The notes below the pieces were generated by a model. That model made no database searches and was not told the DNA's origin. It was given only the letters and a program-made list of their open reading frames with translations. A program made the position numbers and the translations under genes. A stretch of DNA of 64,000 bases from an uncultured Collinsella sp. (GTDB lineage: Bacteria; Actinomycetota; Coriobacteriia; Coriobacteriales; Coriobacteriaceae), in NCBI GenBank assembly GCA_902493515.1, contig CABUPE010000009.1, positions 1 through 64,000 of the forward strand, given 5' to 3'. Of the stretch, positions 26,901 to 35,282 are shown in pieces (the stretch's first letter is position 1; each line of letters opens with the position of its first letter).

Positions 26901-27684
26901 CCCCGGCAACAACTGTGAGTACGACAGCGCACGTGCCTTCCGCGCAGCCGGTGCCGAAGCCGACACCTTCGTGATCAACAACCTCACGCCCGAGGCCGTC
27001 GCCGAGAGCACCCACGAGCTTGCCCGCCGCATCCGTGCAAGCCAGATCGTCATGATCCCCGGCGGCTTCTCGGGCGGCGACGAGCCCGACGGCTCCGCCA
27101 AGTTCATCACGGCGTTCTTCCGCGCTCCCGAGGTCACCGAGGCAGTCCGCGACCTGCTCAAGGCCCGCGATGGCCTGATGCTGGGCATCTGCAACGGCTT
27201 CCAGGCCCTGATCAAGCTCGGCCTGGTGCCCTACGGCGACATCGTCGACGCCACACCCGATGCGCCCACGTTGACGTTCAACACCATCGGCCGCCACCAG
27301 AGCCGTCTGGTGCGCACCCGCATCTCGTCCAACTTGTCCCCGTGGCTGTCGCAGTGCAGCCTAGATGACCCCTACACCGTCGCCATCAGCCACGGCGAGG
27401 GCCGCTTTGTCGCCAACGACGAAGTGCTCGCCCAGCTGATCGCCAACGGCCAGGTCGCCACGCAGTACGTGGGCGAAGACGCCAAGACCAGCATGGATCT
27501 TTCCGTCAACCCCAACGGCTCCGCACTCGCCATCGAGGGCATCACGAGCCCCGACGGCCGCGTCCTGGGCAAGATGGGCCATGCCGAGCGTCGCGGCGAC
27601 AACCTGTACCGCAACGTGCCCGAGCATGTCCCCGGCGATAAGTTCATGCCGATCTTTGAGAGCGGCGTGGCCTACTTCGCTTAA
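23938..27684 (+). CDS. purL: Phosphoribosylformylglycinamidine synthase, single chain
   Basis: 1248 residues, the large type that combines the PurS/PurL/PurQ functions. The ATP-dependent core shows DTYWSDHCRHTTF, FKNETHNHPTEIEPFGGAATCVGG and GAIGGKDSMSGSFED. The C-terminal glutaminase carries the nucleophile in GICNGFQALIKLG (about residue 1084) and a catalytic His/Glu region. It makes FGAM from FGAR, glutamine and ATP, step 4 of purine synthesis. No other pur genes are adjacent. AGGAAGGCAGG precedes the ATG. Confidence 0.97.
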   Translation: MVSRIYVEKKPGFDVEAQQLKGELTEILGIKGIEALRIINRYDVEGIDEELFRSCVPTVFSEPQVDVTYDELPASDGAVFAVEFLPGQFDQRADSASECVQLISQGERPAVRSAKVYMISGALDEAAIDAIKHYVVNPVEARIASLDLPETLYMETPEPQPVEVLDGFRELDEAGLAAFISERGLAMDEADIAFCQQYFRDEDRDPTITEIRVIDTYWSDHCRHTTFGTVLDDVTIDDAVVQQAFDRYMEMRHELGRDAKPVCLMDMGTIGAKYLKKTGVMTDVDESEEINACTVKVKVDVDGEDQDWLFLFKNETHNHPTEIEPFGGAATCVGGAIRDPLSGRSYVYQAMRVTGAGDPTVPVSETLKGKLPQRKLVTTAAAGYSSYGNQIGLATGQVNELYHPGYVAKRMEVGAVVGATPANHVRRECPAPTDKIILLGGRTGRDGIGGATGSSKTQNTESIETSGAEVQKGNAPVERKLQRLFRRGDACRLIKRCNDFGAGGVSVAVGELADGLYVDLDTVTKKYDGLDGTELAISESQERMACAVADGDVEEFMGYAAEENLEATVIAEVTAEPRMRMAWNGVAIVDLSREFLNSNGAPKHQIAHVCARSVWQPSWAGTTLAERMTSLVTDLNVASNKGLSERFDSTIGAATVLMPFGGKTQLTPSSAMVAKFPVDGETTTASAMAWGFNPYLMEADQFAGAYLSVVESIAKLVAAGFEHKRAYLSFQEYFERLRTEAERWGKPTAAVLGALMAQVDLGAGAIGGKDSMSGSFEDEAGELNVPPTLISFAVAVGRAARAVSPEFKGLTHRVVRIAPATYGEDYRPDAQQLLAAFDAVEALTATGNALAISTPGYGCGAESLFKMCVGNQIGIELADDVDVESLFTPLYGSFIVELAEDAELPEVADGVVVEPLGTTVEGYVIDTGSEVIELSELQEAWESGIEGVFAYRSADETPEVETIDFRAKDIHVYSGAKIARPRVIIPVFPGNNCEYDSARAFRAAGAEADTFVINNLTPEAVAESTHELARRIRASQIVMIPGGFSGGDEPDGSAKFITAFFRAPEVTEAVRDLLKARDGLMLGICNGFQALIKLGLVPYGDIVDATPDAPTLTFNTIGRHQSRLVRTRISSNLSPWLSQCSLDDPYTVAISHGEGRFVANDEVLAQLIANGQVATQYVGEDAKTSMDLSVNPNGSALAIEGITSPDGRVLGKMGHAERRGDNLYRNVPEHVPGDKFMPIFESGVAYFA

Positions 27685-27718
27685 ACCTTTCCCATCAGGT
27701 ACAATCCCTTCGGGTAAC

Positions 27719-27758
27719 AACACCCGCCACCGACACATCCGGTGGCGGGTTCTTTTTT
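27719..27758 (+). terminator. Terminator of purL
   Basis: AACCCGCCACC-type arms (27719-27731 with 27741-27751) and a 9-base loop, followed by CTTTTTT. It lies 35 bases past the purL stop codon. Confidence 0.92.
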
Positions 27759-27783
27759 ACTTCGCGCATGTAGGAAGGACATC

Positions 27784-28719
27784 ATGGAAAGCCGCAAGCC
27801 GTATCTCGCCACCCTGCCCGGACTCATCCTGGGCTGTCTTGTTTGCTGTGCACTCTGGGGATCGGCCTTTCCCTGCATCAAGATCGGCTACGCGCTCTTT
27901 GGCATCCCCGCGCACGATAGCGCCTCGCAGCTGCTCTTCGCGGGTCTGCGCTTCACCCTTGCCGGCATGCTGGTCATTGTTGGCATGAGTGTGGCCCAGC
28001 GCCGTCCGCTCGTTCCGCAAGCGCGCGACATCAAGCCCATCCTCACGTTGTCGCTCTTCCAGACTATCGGCCAGTACTTCTTTTTCTACCTGGGACTCTC
28101 GCGCGCCAGCGCCATGTCGAGCTCCATCATCGAGGCCAGCGCCAACTTCCTAGCCATCCTCTTTGCCGCCCTGGCGTTTCGCACCGAAAAGCTCGATGTG
28201 GCCAAGGTGCTCGGCTGTGTGCTGGGCTTTGCCGGTGTCGCGCTCGTCAACCTTTCGAGCGCGGGCGGCACCTTTGGCTTTACGCTCGACGGCGAGGGCT
28301 TTATCCTGGCCTCCACCGTCGCGGGTGCCCTTTCGACCTGCCTGATCGGCATCTTCTCGCGCGAGCACAACGGCGTCTTACTTGCCGGGTGGCAGTTCTT
28401 GGTCGGCGGCCTGGCCCTCACCGCCATCGGCTTTTTGATGGGTGGCGCGCTCTCCCCCACGGCGATTGCCCCCGCCATCGCGCTCATCATCTACATGGCG
28501 CTTATCTCCGCAGTGGCCTACTCGCTGTGGTCGCGCCTGCTTGCCGTCAACCCCGTCAGCCGCGTCTCGGTCTTTGGCTTTATGAACCCCGTCTTTGGTG
28601 TGCTGCTGAGCGCGCTGCTGCTCGGCGAGGGCGCCGGCACGAGCCCCGTTACCGTCATCGTTGCCCTGCTGTTGGTCTGCGGCGGCATCATCATCGTCAA
28701 CAAACCCAAAAAAGCCTAG
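27784..28719 (+). CDS. DMT-superfamily transporter (EamA type)
   Basis: 311 residues with ten hydrophobic helices arranged as two EamA repeats: CALWGSAFPCIKIGY in the first and a second half ending VFGFMNPVFGVLLSALLLGE, typical of RhaT/EamA drug or metabolite transporters. Likely exports an amino acid or other metabolite; the substrate is unknown. GTAGGAAGG precedes the ATG at 27784. Confidence 0.9.
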   Translation: MESRKPYLATLPGLILGCLVCCALWGSAFPCIKIGYALFGIPAHDSASQLLFAGLRFTLAGMLVIVGMSVAQRRPLVPQARDIKPILTLSLFQTIGQYFFFYLGLSRASAMSSSIIEASANFLAILFAALAFRTEKLDVAKVLGCVLGFAGVALVNLSSAGGTFGFTLDGEGFILASTVAGALSTCLIGIFSREHNGVLLAGWQFLVGGLALTAIGFLMGGALSPTAIAPAIALIIYMALISAVAYSLWSRLLAVNPVSRVSVFGFMNPVFGVLLSALLLGEGAGTSPVTVIVALLLVCGGIIIVNKPKKA

Positions 28720-28785
28720 CGAACTGCCCTTATTTAGCAGAGAGATTCACATACTTTAGTTTAATGGAGTACATCGGTGAGCTGA

Positions 28786-28819
28786 GGGCCGCCACGCACG
28801 CAAGCGTGCGCCCCTTTTT
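28786..28819 (+). terminator. Terminator of the EamA gene
   Basis: A perfect CGCACGC/GCGTGCG stem extended by GGG/CCC on the outside and followed by TTTTTC. It directly abuts the stop codon of the convergent diguanylate cyclase gene at 28820. Confidence 0.75.
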
Positions 28820-29962
28820 CTAGCGTATCTGGACGCCGGCTTTCTTTTTCTCGGCCTTGACGCGGTAGAGCTCCGCGTCGGCAGCACGAAGCAAGTCTTG
28901 CCAGGTATCGACGCCATCACCAACCCGTGCGTAGCCGATGGACATCCGCAACAGATACGGAACCTCGGCGCGCGCGAGCTCGTCGTTGATTGTCGCGCAC
29001 AGATGCATGATATCCTGTTCCGCCACTGCCTTTTGGAGCACCACGAACTCATCGCCACCATAACGTGCGATAAAGCCGCCAGACGCCGAGCAGACTTCTT
29101 TGAGCGCAGCAGATATGACCTGAAGAGCGTGGTCGCCCTCCACATGCCCATAGCGATCGTTAATCTGCTTAAAGCCGTCGGCGTCCATCATAAGCAGATA
29201 TACATCTTCGGCCTGATCCACATTTGAGAAGAGCGACAGCATATAGGTCTCAAAACGGTTGCGATTGTTAAGTCCAGTCAACGGGTCGGTCGAGATCAGC
29301 TGCTCCTGGTAGATGATGTAGAGCAGCAACATGCTAATCATTATGCCGACACAAAGGCCGGGCACCGAGTATACGACCTGAAAGGTACCGCCCACCAGGG
29401 CCGGAATGGCGAAAAATGCCAAGGTTCGATAGATGGCCTTCGTCTGCAGGCTCTCGACCCTGCGAGATTGCACAAACGCATGCAGGGACGTATGTATAAC
29501 GTAACAGTAGCTGACGATGGGCTGGATCATATAGGCAAAGCCGCGACGATACACGCCCTGCGAATCGATATAGAACAGGGCGCGCGTCCAGTAACTGGTA
29601 AACGCCAGCACGACCACCAGAGCCGTAGGCAACGCTACAAGCACCACCCTATAGCGCGAGGTCAAAAGGCGAGAACCCTGCACCGTCTCGGAATAGATAA
29701 ACCAAATGAGACACGCGATAGCAAAGAGCGAAAACGAAACCGCGTTGGAAATCCAGTTGGCAGCAATGCCCAACGTGCCGTCCACACCGTCCGAAAGCGT
29801 CCAGATCATATCGAATAATATGTACGCGGCAGAGGTGTAGCCAAGCATGCTAAACAATAGCTGCTGGGTGCTCGAGAACAAGGAGCGACGACTTCGCACG
29901 GCAAGCCCGATAAGAACAATCATGCATAGCACGAATATCTCAATCTTGAGTGCCTTAACCAC
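28820..29962 (-). CDS. Membrane diguanylate cyclase (GGDEF)
   Basis: About 380 residues. Seven or eight membrane helices (roughly residues 5-225) precede a GGDEF domain beginning DPLTGLNNRNRFETY with an intact active site ARYGGDEFVV, so it should make cyclic-di-GMP from GTP. No RxxD inhibitory site is visible five residues before GGDEF. The membrane part probably senses an unknown signal. Start choice is uncertain: GTG at 29962 has GAAGGG at good spacing, while ATG 29971 and TTG 30004 do not. Confidence 0.9.
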   Translation of the reverse strand: MVKALKIEIFVLCMIVLIGLAVRSRRSLFSSTQQLLFSMLGYTSAAYILFDMIWTLSDGVDGTLGIAANWISNAVSFSLFAIACLIWFIYSETVQGSRLLTSRYRVVLVALPTALVVVLAFTSYWTRALFYIDSQGVYRRGFAYMIQPIVSYCYVIHTSLHAFVQSRRVESLQTKAIYRTLAFFAIPALVGGTFQVVYSVPGLCVGIMISMLLLYIIYQEQLISTDPLTGLNNRNRFETYMLSLFSNVDQAEDVYLLMMDADGFKQINDRYGHVEGDHALQVISAALKEVCSASGGFIARYGGDEFVVLQKAVAEQDIMHLCATINDELARAEVPYLLRMSIGYARVGDGVDTWQDLLRAADAELYRVKAEKKKAGVQIR

Positions 29963-30025
29963 TAGCGCCATCCCTTCAATATCCAAGTGGTCAGAATCGC
30001 CCAATTCGAATCAGGGCAATAAACA

Positions 30026-30052
30026 CCCCTTTACTCCGCAGGGGTAAAGGGG
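30026..30052. terminator. Hairpin upstream of the diguanylate cyclase
   Basis: CCCCTTTAC (30026-30034) pairs with GTAAAGGGG (30044-30052) around a 9-base loop. On the minus strand the flank is TGTTTATT. It may stop transcription coming from the permease gene or act in the leader of the cyclase mRNA. Confidence 0.45.
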
Positions 30053-30061
30053 ATAATAGCA

Positions 30062-30105
30062 GAGCGCCCGAACATCACTGCAAAACAGTTTCTGTTCGGG
30101 CGCCC
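30062..30105 (-). terminator. Hairpin downstream of the KDG permease
   Basis: GCGCCCGAACA pairs with its complement (30064-30074 with 30093-30103) with an inner CTG/CAG stem, 48 bases past the permease stop codon. It lacks a clear U tract, so the terminator call is tentative. Confidence 0.45.
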
Positions 30106-30152
30106 ATACGGCGCGAATTGCACACGCCGGCATCATTGATGGGTATCGATCG

Positions 30153-31175
30153 CTACTCGCCATCGATGTCAGTCGCGACGGCCTCCTCGATGGCCTCGAC
30201 ACCGACAGGCGACAGATCCTCCTTGCCTTGGCAGAACTTCTTGTCGACCCAGCCAGTCAGAATCGGAGCCATGATCGCCGTGATGATAACGGCGGTGGCG
30301 ATCTGAGCGTACGCGGTGGGCGCAAGCTCGGCGTAGCGCGGTGCGACCTCGGCGAGGGCAACCGGTGTGGTCATAGCCGTGCCGGCGATAGTGGAGCAGG
30401 CAACGGCCGCCTTGCCGTTACCACCGCACAGGCGCTCGAAGGCAAAGGTAATGGGACCGACGATAAAGAGCGTGATGAGGCCCAGCAGGATGCCCGAAAT
30501 ACCGCCGGTGATAAAGCTCGAAAGGCTCATGGACGCACCGAGCTGAAAGCCGATGACGGCGATCGCGGGATTGGCGCCGGGGACCAGCAGGTTCTTGATA
30601 AACGGGAACAAGTTGCCCAGAACCATGCCGATAACAAGCGGCAGGATGGATCCGATGATGGTGCCGACGGGGATGTTGGCGAGACCCGAGACACCGAGGA
30701 TGATCATGGTGACGGCGGGGCCGGCCGTAAAGAACAGGATACCGACAGCGCCCTGCTCGGACTCATCGCCAAACTCGCCCATGATGCCCGTATAGAGCGC
30801 CATGTTGCAAAACGTGATGCCGCCGATGATGGAGACCGAGCTCAGACCCAAAAAGTTATCGTTAAAGAAGTACGCGACGCCCAGGCCCAACGCGGCTGCC
30901 ACCACAAGCTTGGGGATCAGTACGACGATGCCGGTCTTGATAGCGCCCGGCGTGGACTTAAAGCTGATGCCGGCACCCACGAAGAGCAGGATCGCAGCGA
31001 CGATGGTATTGGAGCCGCCGCGGCAGGCGGCGGTAAAGAAGCCGCCGATCTCAAAGACCTGCGGACAGAAGGTGTTGAGCAAAAGGCCAACGATCATGGG
31101 ATAGATCATGATGTCGCCCGGGATACGCGGTACCTTGAATTTCTTTTGCTCGTTGGCGGTCGCTTCCTGTGCCAT
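30153..31175 (-). CDS. kdgT: 2-keto-3-deoxygluconate permease
   Basis: 340 residues, about ten helices, KdgT family: KVPRIPGDIMIYPMIVGLLLNTFCP, FVGAGISFKSTPGAIKTG, GGITFCNMALYTGIMGEFGDE and GTAMTTPVALAEVAP are family signatures. It imports 2-keto-3-deoxygluconate, a product of pectin and uronate breakdown, with protons. No kdgK/kdgA or uronate genes are next to it. The ATG at 31175 is preferred; the frame to 31205 adds ten unlikely residues. Confidence 0.9.
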   Translation of the reverse strand: MAQEATANEQKKFKVPRIPGDIMIYPMIVGLLLNTFCPQVFEIGGFFTAACRGGSNTIVAAILLFVGAGISFKSTPGAIKTGIVVLIPKLVVAAALGLGVAYFFNDNFLGLSSVSIIGGITFCNMALYTGIMGEFGDESEQGAVGILFFTAGPAVTMIILGVSGLANIPVGTIIGSILPLVIGMVLGNLFPFIKNLLVPGANPAIAVIGFQLGASMSLSSFITGGISGILLGLITLFIVGPITFAFERLCGGNGKAAVACSTIAGTAMTTPVALAEVAPRYAELAPTAYAQIATAVIITAIMAPILTGWVDKKFCQGKEDLSPVGVEAIEEAVATDIDGE

Positions 31176-31317
31176 GAAACCCCCATTTCCGCTGACGCAG
31201 AACAAAAGCCCACGTCACGCTTTGCTACAGTAAAGTTTGACCATGGTACCAGAAGAAGCAGACCGGCTCGGTGAGAAATTCGATTCGTTGGGCCGGGACG
31301 CTAAACGCGCCCCACTC

Positions 31318-31641
31318 TTATATGAAGCTCAAAACGATATAGAACACGATGCCCGAGACGCAGCACCACAACATCGACTTTGTCTTGATTGCCACCGCCA
31401 CGACGCCGGCGGCCGCAATCCAGGGAACCAAGGCAGGCCAGAGTCCCGCGTCGAACGCGCCGGGGCTCACCAAGTCGTTGGCGACCAGCGCGGCAAAGGC
31501 AGCGGGCGGGATATAGCCCAGGGCCTCGGTAATGCGGGGCGACAGGGTCCGCCCGCGCAAGGCGAACGCCGGCGCGATGCGAAAGAACGCGATAGCAGCC
31601 CACGACGACAGCCACAGAACCAAGAACTCGTTAGCGGGCAT
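31318..31641 (-). CDS. azlD: Branched-chain amino-acid exporter small subunit AzlD
   Basis: 107 residues with four hydrophobic helices and the AzlD pattern RIAPAFALRGRTLSPRITEALGYIPPAAFAALVA. It pairs with AzlC to export branched-chain amino acids. Its ATG lies inside the end of azlC with an 11-base overlap, a usual azlCD arrangement. The frame can be extended upstream, but that part is only azlC read out of frame. Confidence 0.9.
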   Translation of the reverse strand: MPANEFLVLWLSSWAAIAFFRIAPAFALRGRTLSPRITEALGYIPPAAFAALVANDLVSPGAFDAGLWPALVPWIAAAGVVAVAIKTKSMLWCCVSGIVFYIVLSFI

Positions 31642-32323
31642 CGCGGGCACCTCTTCCGTCAAATACAGCATCGCACGCCAGCGCAATGGCAATGCCGACC
31701 ACGACGCTTGCCGGCACGGCAATATTCGCGAGGCCCAAGAACTTGCATACGGCGACGGACACCGCGCCCGAAACCGCCGCGACAACGTTACCGCGCGACA
31801 GCCGCTGCGAAAAGAGCAGGCAGATAAAGAGCGAGGTGCAGACAAAGGCTGCAATGGCGGTGGGAACATCGACAACGGCGCCGACGATGGCGCCCATCGT
31901 ACACGAAACGCCCCATGTTGCGATGAGGATTACGTTGAGCACAAAGGACTCGCGCGGGCCCCAATCCTCCCCTTCAACCAACTTGGCAAGCGAGATGCCA
32001 TATGCCTCCTCGGTAAGTGTCACGGCAACAGCCAGCGTCTGACGCTTCGAGGCACCCCTCAGATGCGGTGCGATCGATGCCGAGTAAAGCGCAAAGCGCG
32101 AGGAGATTGCGGCGACGCTCGCGACGATCGATGCTGCAGGCACACCCGCCAGCCACAGGTTGCAGATCATAAACTGGCCGCTGCCCGTCACAAACGTACT
32201 GCTTAGAGCAAAGACCATCCAGGGCTCCATTCCCGTCTGCCCCATGATCATTCCGCACGGCGCGCCTATTGCAACATAGGTAAGCATCACTGGCCAGACG
32301 GTTCTAACGATTTTGAGCACCAT
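31631..32323 (-). CDS. azlC: Branched-chain amino-acid exporter large subunit AzlC
   Basis: 230 residues with about seven helices; AzlC signatures VTGSGQFMICNLWLAG, SRFALYSASIAPHLRGASKR and VTLTEEAYGIS. With AzlD it forms a branched-chain amino-acid (or azaleucine) exporter, a functional counterpart of the liv importer in the same window. The ATG at 32323 is preferred, giving MVLKIVRTVWPVM; an ATG at 32392 would add 23 polar residues. Confidence 0.9.
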   Translation of the reverse strand: MVLKIVRTVWPVMLTYVAIGAPCGMIMGQTGMEPWMVFALSSTFVTGSGQFMICNLWLAGVPAASIVASVAAISSRFALYSASIAPHLRGASKRQTLAVAVTLTEEAYGISLAKLVEGEDWGPRESFVLNVILIATWGVSCTMGAIVGAVVDVPTAIAAFVCTSLFICLLFSQRLSRGNVVAAVSGAVSVAVCKFLGLANIAVPASVVVGIAIALACDAVFDGRGARDAR

Positions 32324-32449
32324 ACGTTTCTCATCCTGACAAGGTCTCCGAGCCGCATGTAGCGACACGGCAGAATCATCATCCGGCAGCAACCGAGTTC
32401 ACCTACAATTGCCACCGGATCGAAAGACACAACTTTTTAGGAAGTCATT

Positions 32450-33262
32450 ATGACAGCTATCGATCGAGACCGGGCGCGCGCGGCCTTCAAAAGCCACACC
32501 GATGCCTACGACGCCACCAACCCACGCATCGCGCTCAAAATCGAGCATACGTACCACGTGGCCGAGGCATGCGATGCCGTAGCGCGCGAGCAGGGCTGGT
32601 CGTCAGAAGATATTGACCTAGCATGGCTTTGCGGCCTGCTACACGATATGGGCCGCTTTGAGCAGCTGCGACGCTGGGACACCTTTAAGGACGCCGAGAG
32701 CATGAGCCATGCGGCGCTGGGCATCGAGGTCCTCTTTGGCGAGAATCCCGCCGATGCACCCGCCGTAACGAGCATCCGCGACTTTATCGATGACCCGGCA
32801 GAAGATGAGCTCATCCGAGCGAGCATTGCCTATCACAGCGATTTCCGTCTACCCGCGCAGCTCGACGAGCGCACGCAGAGCTTCTGCGATATCGTGCGCG
32901 ATGGCGACAAGATCGACATTATGCGCACCATCGCCGACAGCACTGTCGACACTATCCTCAAGGTGGACGAGAAGACGTTTCTCGGCAGCCGTTTCTCGTC
33001 GCCGACACTTGCCGCCTTTGACGAGCACCGCTGCGTCGCACGCGATGAACGCAACGAGCCCGCAGACTACCTGGTGGGACTCATCTGCTTTATGTTTGAG
33101 CTCGTCTATCCAGCGAGCCGCGCGCTGGCGCGCGAGCAGGGCGATATCTACCGCCTGCTCGACGCACCCTTTGGCATTACGCGGCCATTTACCGACCCCG
33201 CCACGCAGGCAACCTGGAGCCGCCTAAAGGACGAGATGCGCGACTGGCTGGCGCGCGCCTAG
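32450..33262 (+). CDS. HD-domain phosphohydrolase
   Basis: 270 residues. HD metal motifs are visible: H in IEHTYHVAE, HD in LCGLLHDMGRFEQ, the H of SHAALG and the D of VRDGDKIDIMR. The family hydrolyses phosphate esters of nucleotides or other metabolites; the substrate is unknown. AGGAAG precedes the ATG. Its end overlaps the convergent etfA stop codon by 4 bases. Confidence 0.85.
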   Translation: MTAIDRDRARAAFKSHTDAYDATNPRIALKIEHTYHVAEACDAVAREQGWSSEDIDLAWLCGLLHDMGRFEQLRRWDTFKDAESMSHAALGIEVLFGENPADAPAVTSIRDFIDDPAEDELIRASIAYHSDFRLPAQLDERTQSFCDIVRDGDKIDIMRTIADSTVDTILKVDEKTFLGSRFSSPTLAAFDEHRCVARDERNEPADYLVGLICFMFELVYPASRALAREQGDIYRLLDAPFGITRPFTDPATQATWSRLKDEMRDWLARA

Positions 33263-34464
33263 CGCTCAAGCTGGGCCAGCAGCTCCTCGACGACCTCGAC
33301 GGCGTCCCCAACAACCTTGTACTGGGCAGCACCGAAAATGGGGGCATCCGGGTCCTCGTTGATGGCGATAATGCACTCCGCCCCACCGATGCCGGCAAGA
33401 TGCTGAATGGCGCCCGAAACACCGATACTCACGAGAAGCTTGGGCGAAACCGATACGCCCGTCTGGCCAATCTGATGGCGATACTCCAACCAGCCGGCCT
33501 CCACGACAGGTCGCGTGCAGCCAAGCTCGGCTCCCAGAGCCTCGGCGAGCCTTCGCATCAACGGCAGGTTTTTCTTGGAACCAATGCCGCGACCCACCAC
33601 GACCAGGCACTCGGCATTGGCGATCGAGGGCTGCTGTCCCCACTCCTCGGCGGGAATCGAGATCTCGACACGAGCCTTAGCATCATCCGCAAGCGATATC
33701 TGGGTGATCGTGCCAGAGCGGCCGTAGTCGAAGTCGGGAGCCTTAAAGATACCGGGGCGCACCGTTGCCATCTGCGGACGGTGGTTGGGGCAAATGATGG
33801 TGGCCATCAGGTTGCCGCCAAACGCCGGACGCGTCTGCTGCAGCAGCCCCGTTTCCGCATCCATCGAAAGTACGGTGCAGTCAGCCGTAAGGCCCGTCTG
33901 CAAACGCACGGCAACGCCGGGTGCCAGTTCGCGACCAAAAGCGGTCGCACCGTATAGGATGGCCTCGGGTTTGCGTTCGGCTACCAAATCGCAGATCAAG
34001 CGGGCGTAGACCTCCGCATCGTTTTGGCGCAGGCGCTCGTCGCGACAGGCCAGGACTTCGTCGGCGCCCGCGCAAACCAGATGCTCCAGGTCCCCGAGCG
34101 AGCCCTCGGGGCTCATGCCGACCAGTGCCACCAGACGGCAGCCGCGAGCATCGGCAAGCTCGCGCCCCTTGCCCATAAGCTCATAGACAACGGGAGTCAC
34201 CGTATCGCGCTCGTCGGTCTGCGCGAATACCCAAATGTCTCGATATGCATCAAGGTCCACCGCACCAGCAGCCTCGTCACGCTCGATCGAGATAGCGTTG
34301 ACAGGGCAGGCGTCGACACACCCACCGCATAGGATGCAGCCGTCGGTTACATGGGCGCATCGGCTGGGTCGCTCGCCTTCCACTACGATGCCGCCCGAGG
34401 CACAGGCACGAACGCAGCGACCGCAGCCGATACAGGCTTCGCTATCGATAATCAGTCCGCTCAT
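33259..34464 (-). CDS. etfA: Electron-transfer flavoprotein alpha subunit with N-terminal ferredoxin domain
   Basis: 401 residues. An N-terminal 2[4Fe-4S] ferredoxin domain (C11, C14, C17, C21 and C43, C46, C49, C53) is joined to EtfA, which ends in the FAD-binding VGRGIGSKKNLPLM and SGAIQHLAGIGG...AINEDPDAPIFG. A ferredoxin domain on EtfA is typical of the LctC subunit of electron-confurcating lactate dehydrogenase. It is the last gene of the glcD-etfB-etfA operon, directly following etfB. Confidence 0.93.
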   Translation of the reverse strand: MSGLIIDSEACIGCGRCVRACASGGIVVEGERPSRCAHVTDGCILCGGCVDACPVNAISIERDEAAGAVDLDAYRDIWVFAQTDERDTVTPVVYELMGKGRELADARGCRLVALVGMSPEGSLGDLEHLVCAGADEVLACRDERLRQNDAEVYARLICDLVAERKPEAILYGATAFGRELAPGVAVRLQTGLTADCTVLSMDAETGLLQQTRPAFGGNLMATIICPNHRPQMATVRPGIFKAPDFDYGRSGTITQISLADDAKARVEISIPAEEWGQQPSIANAECLVVVGRGIGSKKNLPLMRRLAEALGAELGCTRPVVEAGWLEYRHQIGQTGVSVSPKLLVSIGVSGAIQHLAGIGGAECIIAINEDPDAPIFGAAQYKVVGDAVEVVEELLAQLER

Positions 34465-35280
34465 CTATGCCATCCCCTCGATAATCTTGGCAAGTTTTAC
34501 CGCCTGCTCGGACGCCGTTCCCTCAACGGCCTCGCACGTTTGGTCACGGTCGGGCACAAACGAGCGCACGACCTGTGTCGGCGACCCGGCAAGACCGCAA
34601 CGCGCGGGGTCGGCGTTCACGTCGGCGGCACTGACCACGCGCACGTCCGCCTCCTCCGCCGCGCGAATACCGGCAATACTCGGCATACGCAACTGGCCAA
34701 TCTCCTTGGCAGTCGTCATCGCGCACGGCATCTCAAGGTACACCGTCTCCTCGCCGGCATCGCATCCGTGAACGAGCGCCAGCGAGCCACAGGTCGTAAA
34801 GCCCGCGCTCTGCACGCAGCTCACGTCGGTCACGCAGGGAATATCAAAGGCACCGGCAAGCTCGGGACCAATCTGGGCCGTATCGCCATCCACCGCCATC
34901 TTGCCGCAGATGAGCAGGTCGAAGTCCTCGTCGAGCGCCTCGATGCCGCACTTGAGGGCATAGGTGGTTGCCAGGGTATCGGCACCTGCAAAGGCGCGAT
35001 CGGTCAGCAGCAGCGCATCGTCGGCGCCTCGAGCGATGCAGTCGCGCAGCAGCGACTCGGTCGCGGGGATGCCCATCGACACCACCGTCACGCGCACATC
35101 CATGCCAAAGCCGATAAAGTCGTCCTTCAGCGCCAGCGCGCATTCCAAAGCGCTCGCATCAAAGGGATTAATGACCGCCTGCTTGCCATCGCGCACGATG
35201 GTATTGGTCTTGGGGTCCATCTTGACCTCGGTGCTGCCCGGCACGGCCTTGACGCACACCACCATATGGAAATCGCTCAT
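34465..35280 (-). CDS. etfB: Electron-transfer flavoprotein beta subunit
   Basis: 271 residues; EtfB signatures VVCVKAVPGSTEVKMDPKTNTIVRDG, NPFDASALECALALKDD and LLICGKMAVDGDTAQIGPELA. EtfB binds the bifurcating FAD in confurcating complexes and NAD. GGGGG lies 9 bases before the ATG at 35280, two codons inside a GTG frame. Only 2 bases separate it from the end of the dehydrogenase gene. Confidence 0.93.
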   Translation of the reverse strand: MSDFHMVVCVKAVPGSTEVKMDPKTNTIVRDGKQAVINPFDASALECALALKDDFIGFGMDVRVTVVSMGIPATESLLRDCIARGADDALLLTDRAFAGADTLATTYALKCGIEALDEDFDLLICGKMAVDGDTAQIGPELAGAFDIPCVTDVSCVQSAGFTTCGSLALVHGCDAGEETVYLEMPCAMTTAKEIGQLRMPSIAGIRAAEEADVRVVSAADVNADPARCGLAGSPTQVVRSFVPDRDQTCEAVEGTASEQAVKLAKIIEGMA

Positions 35281-35282
35281 CT

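Noticed and set aside
25708..27297. Minus-strand frame of 529 codons within purL
   Set aside because: Antisense to a full-length, well conserved purL; no recognisable motif.
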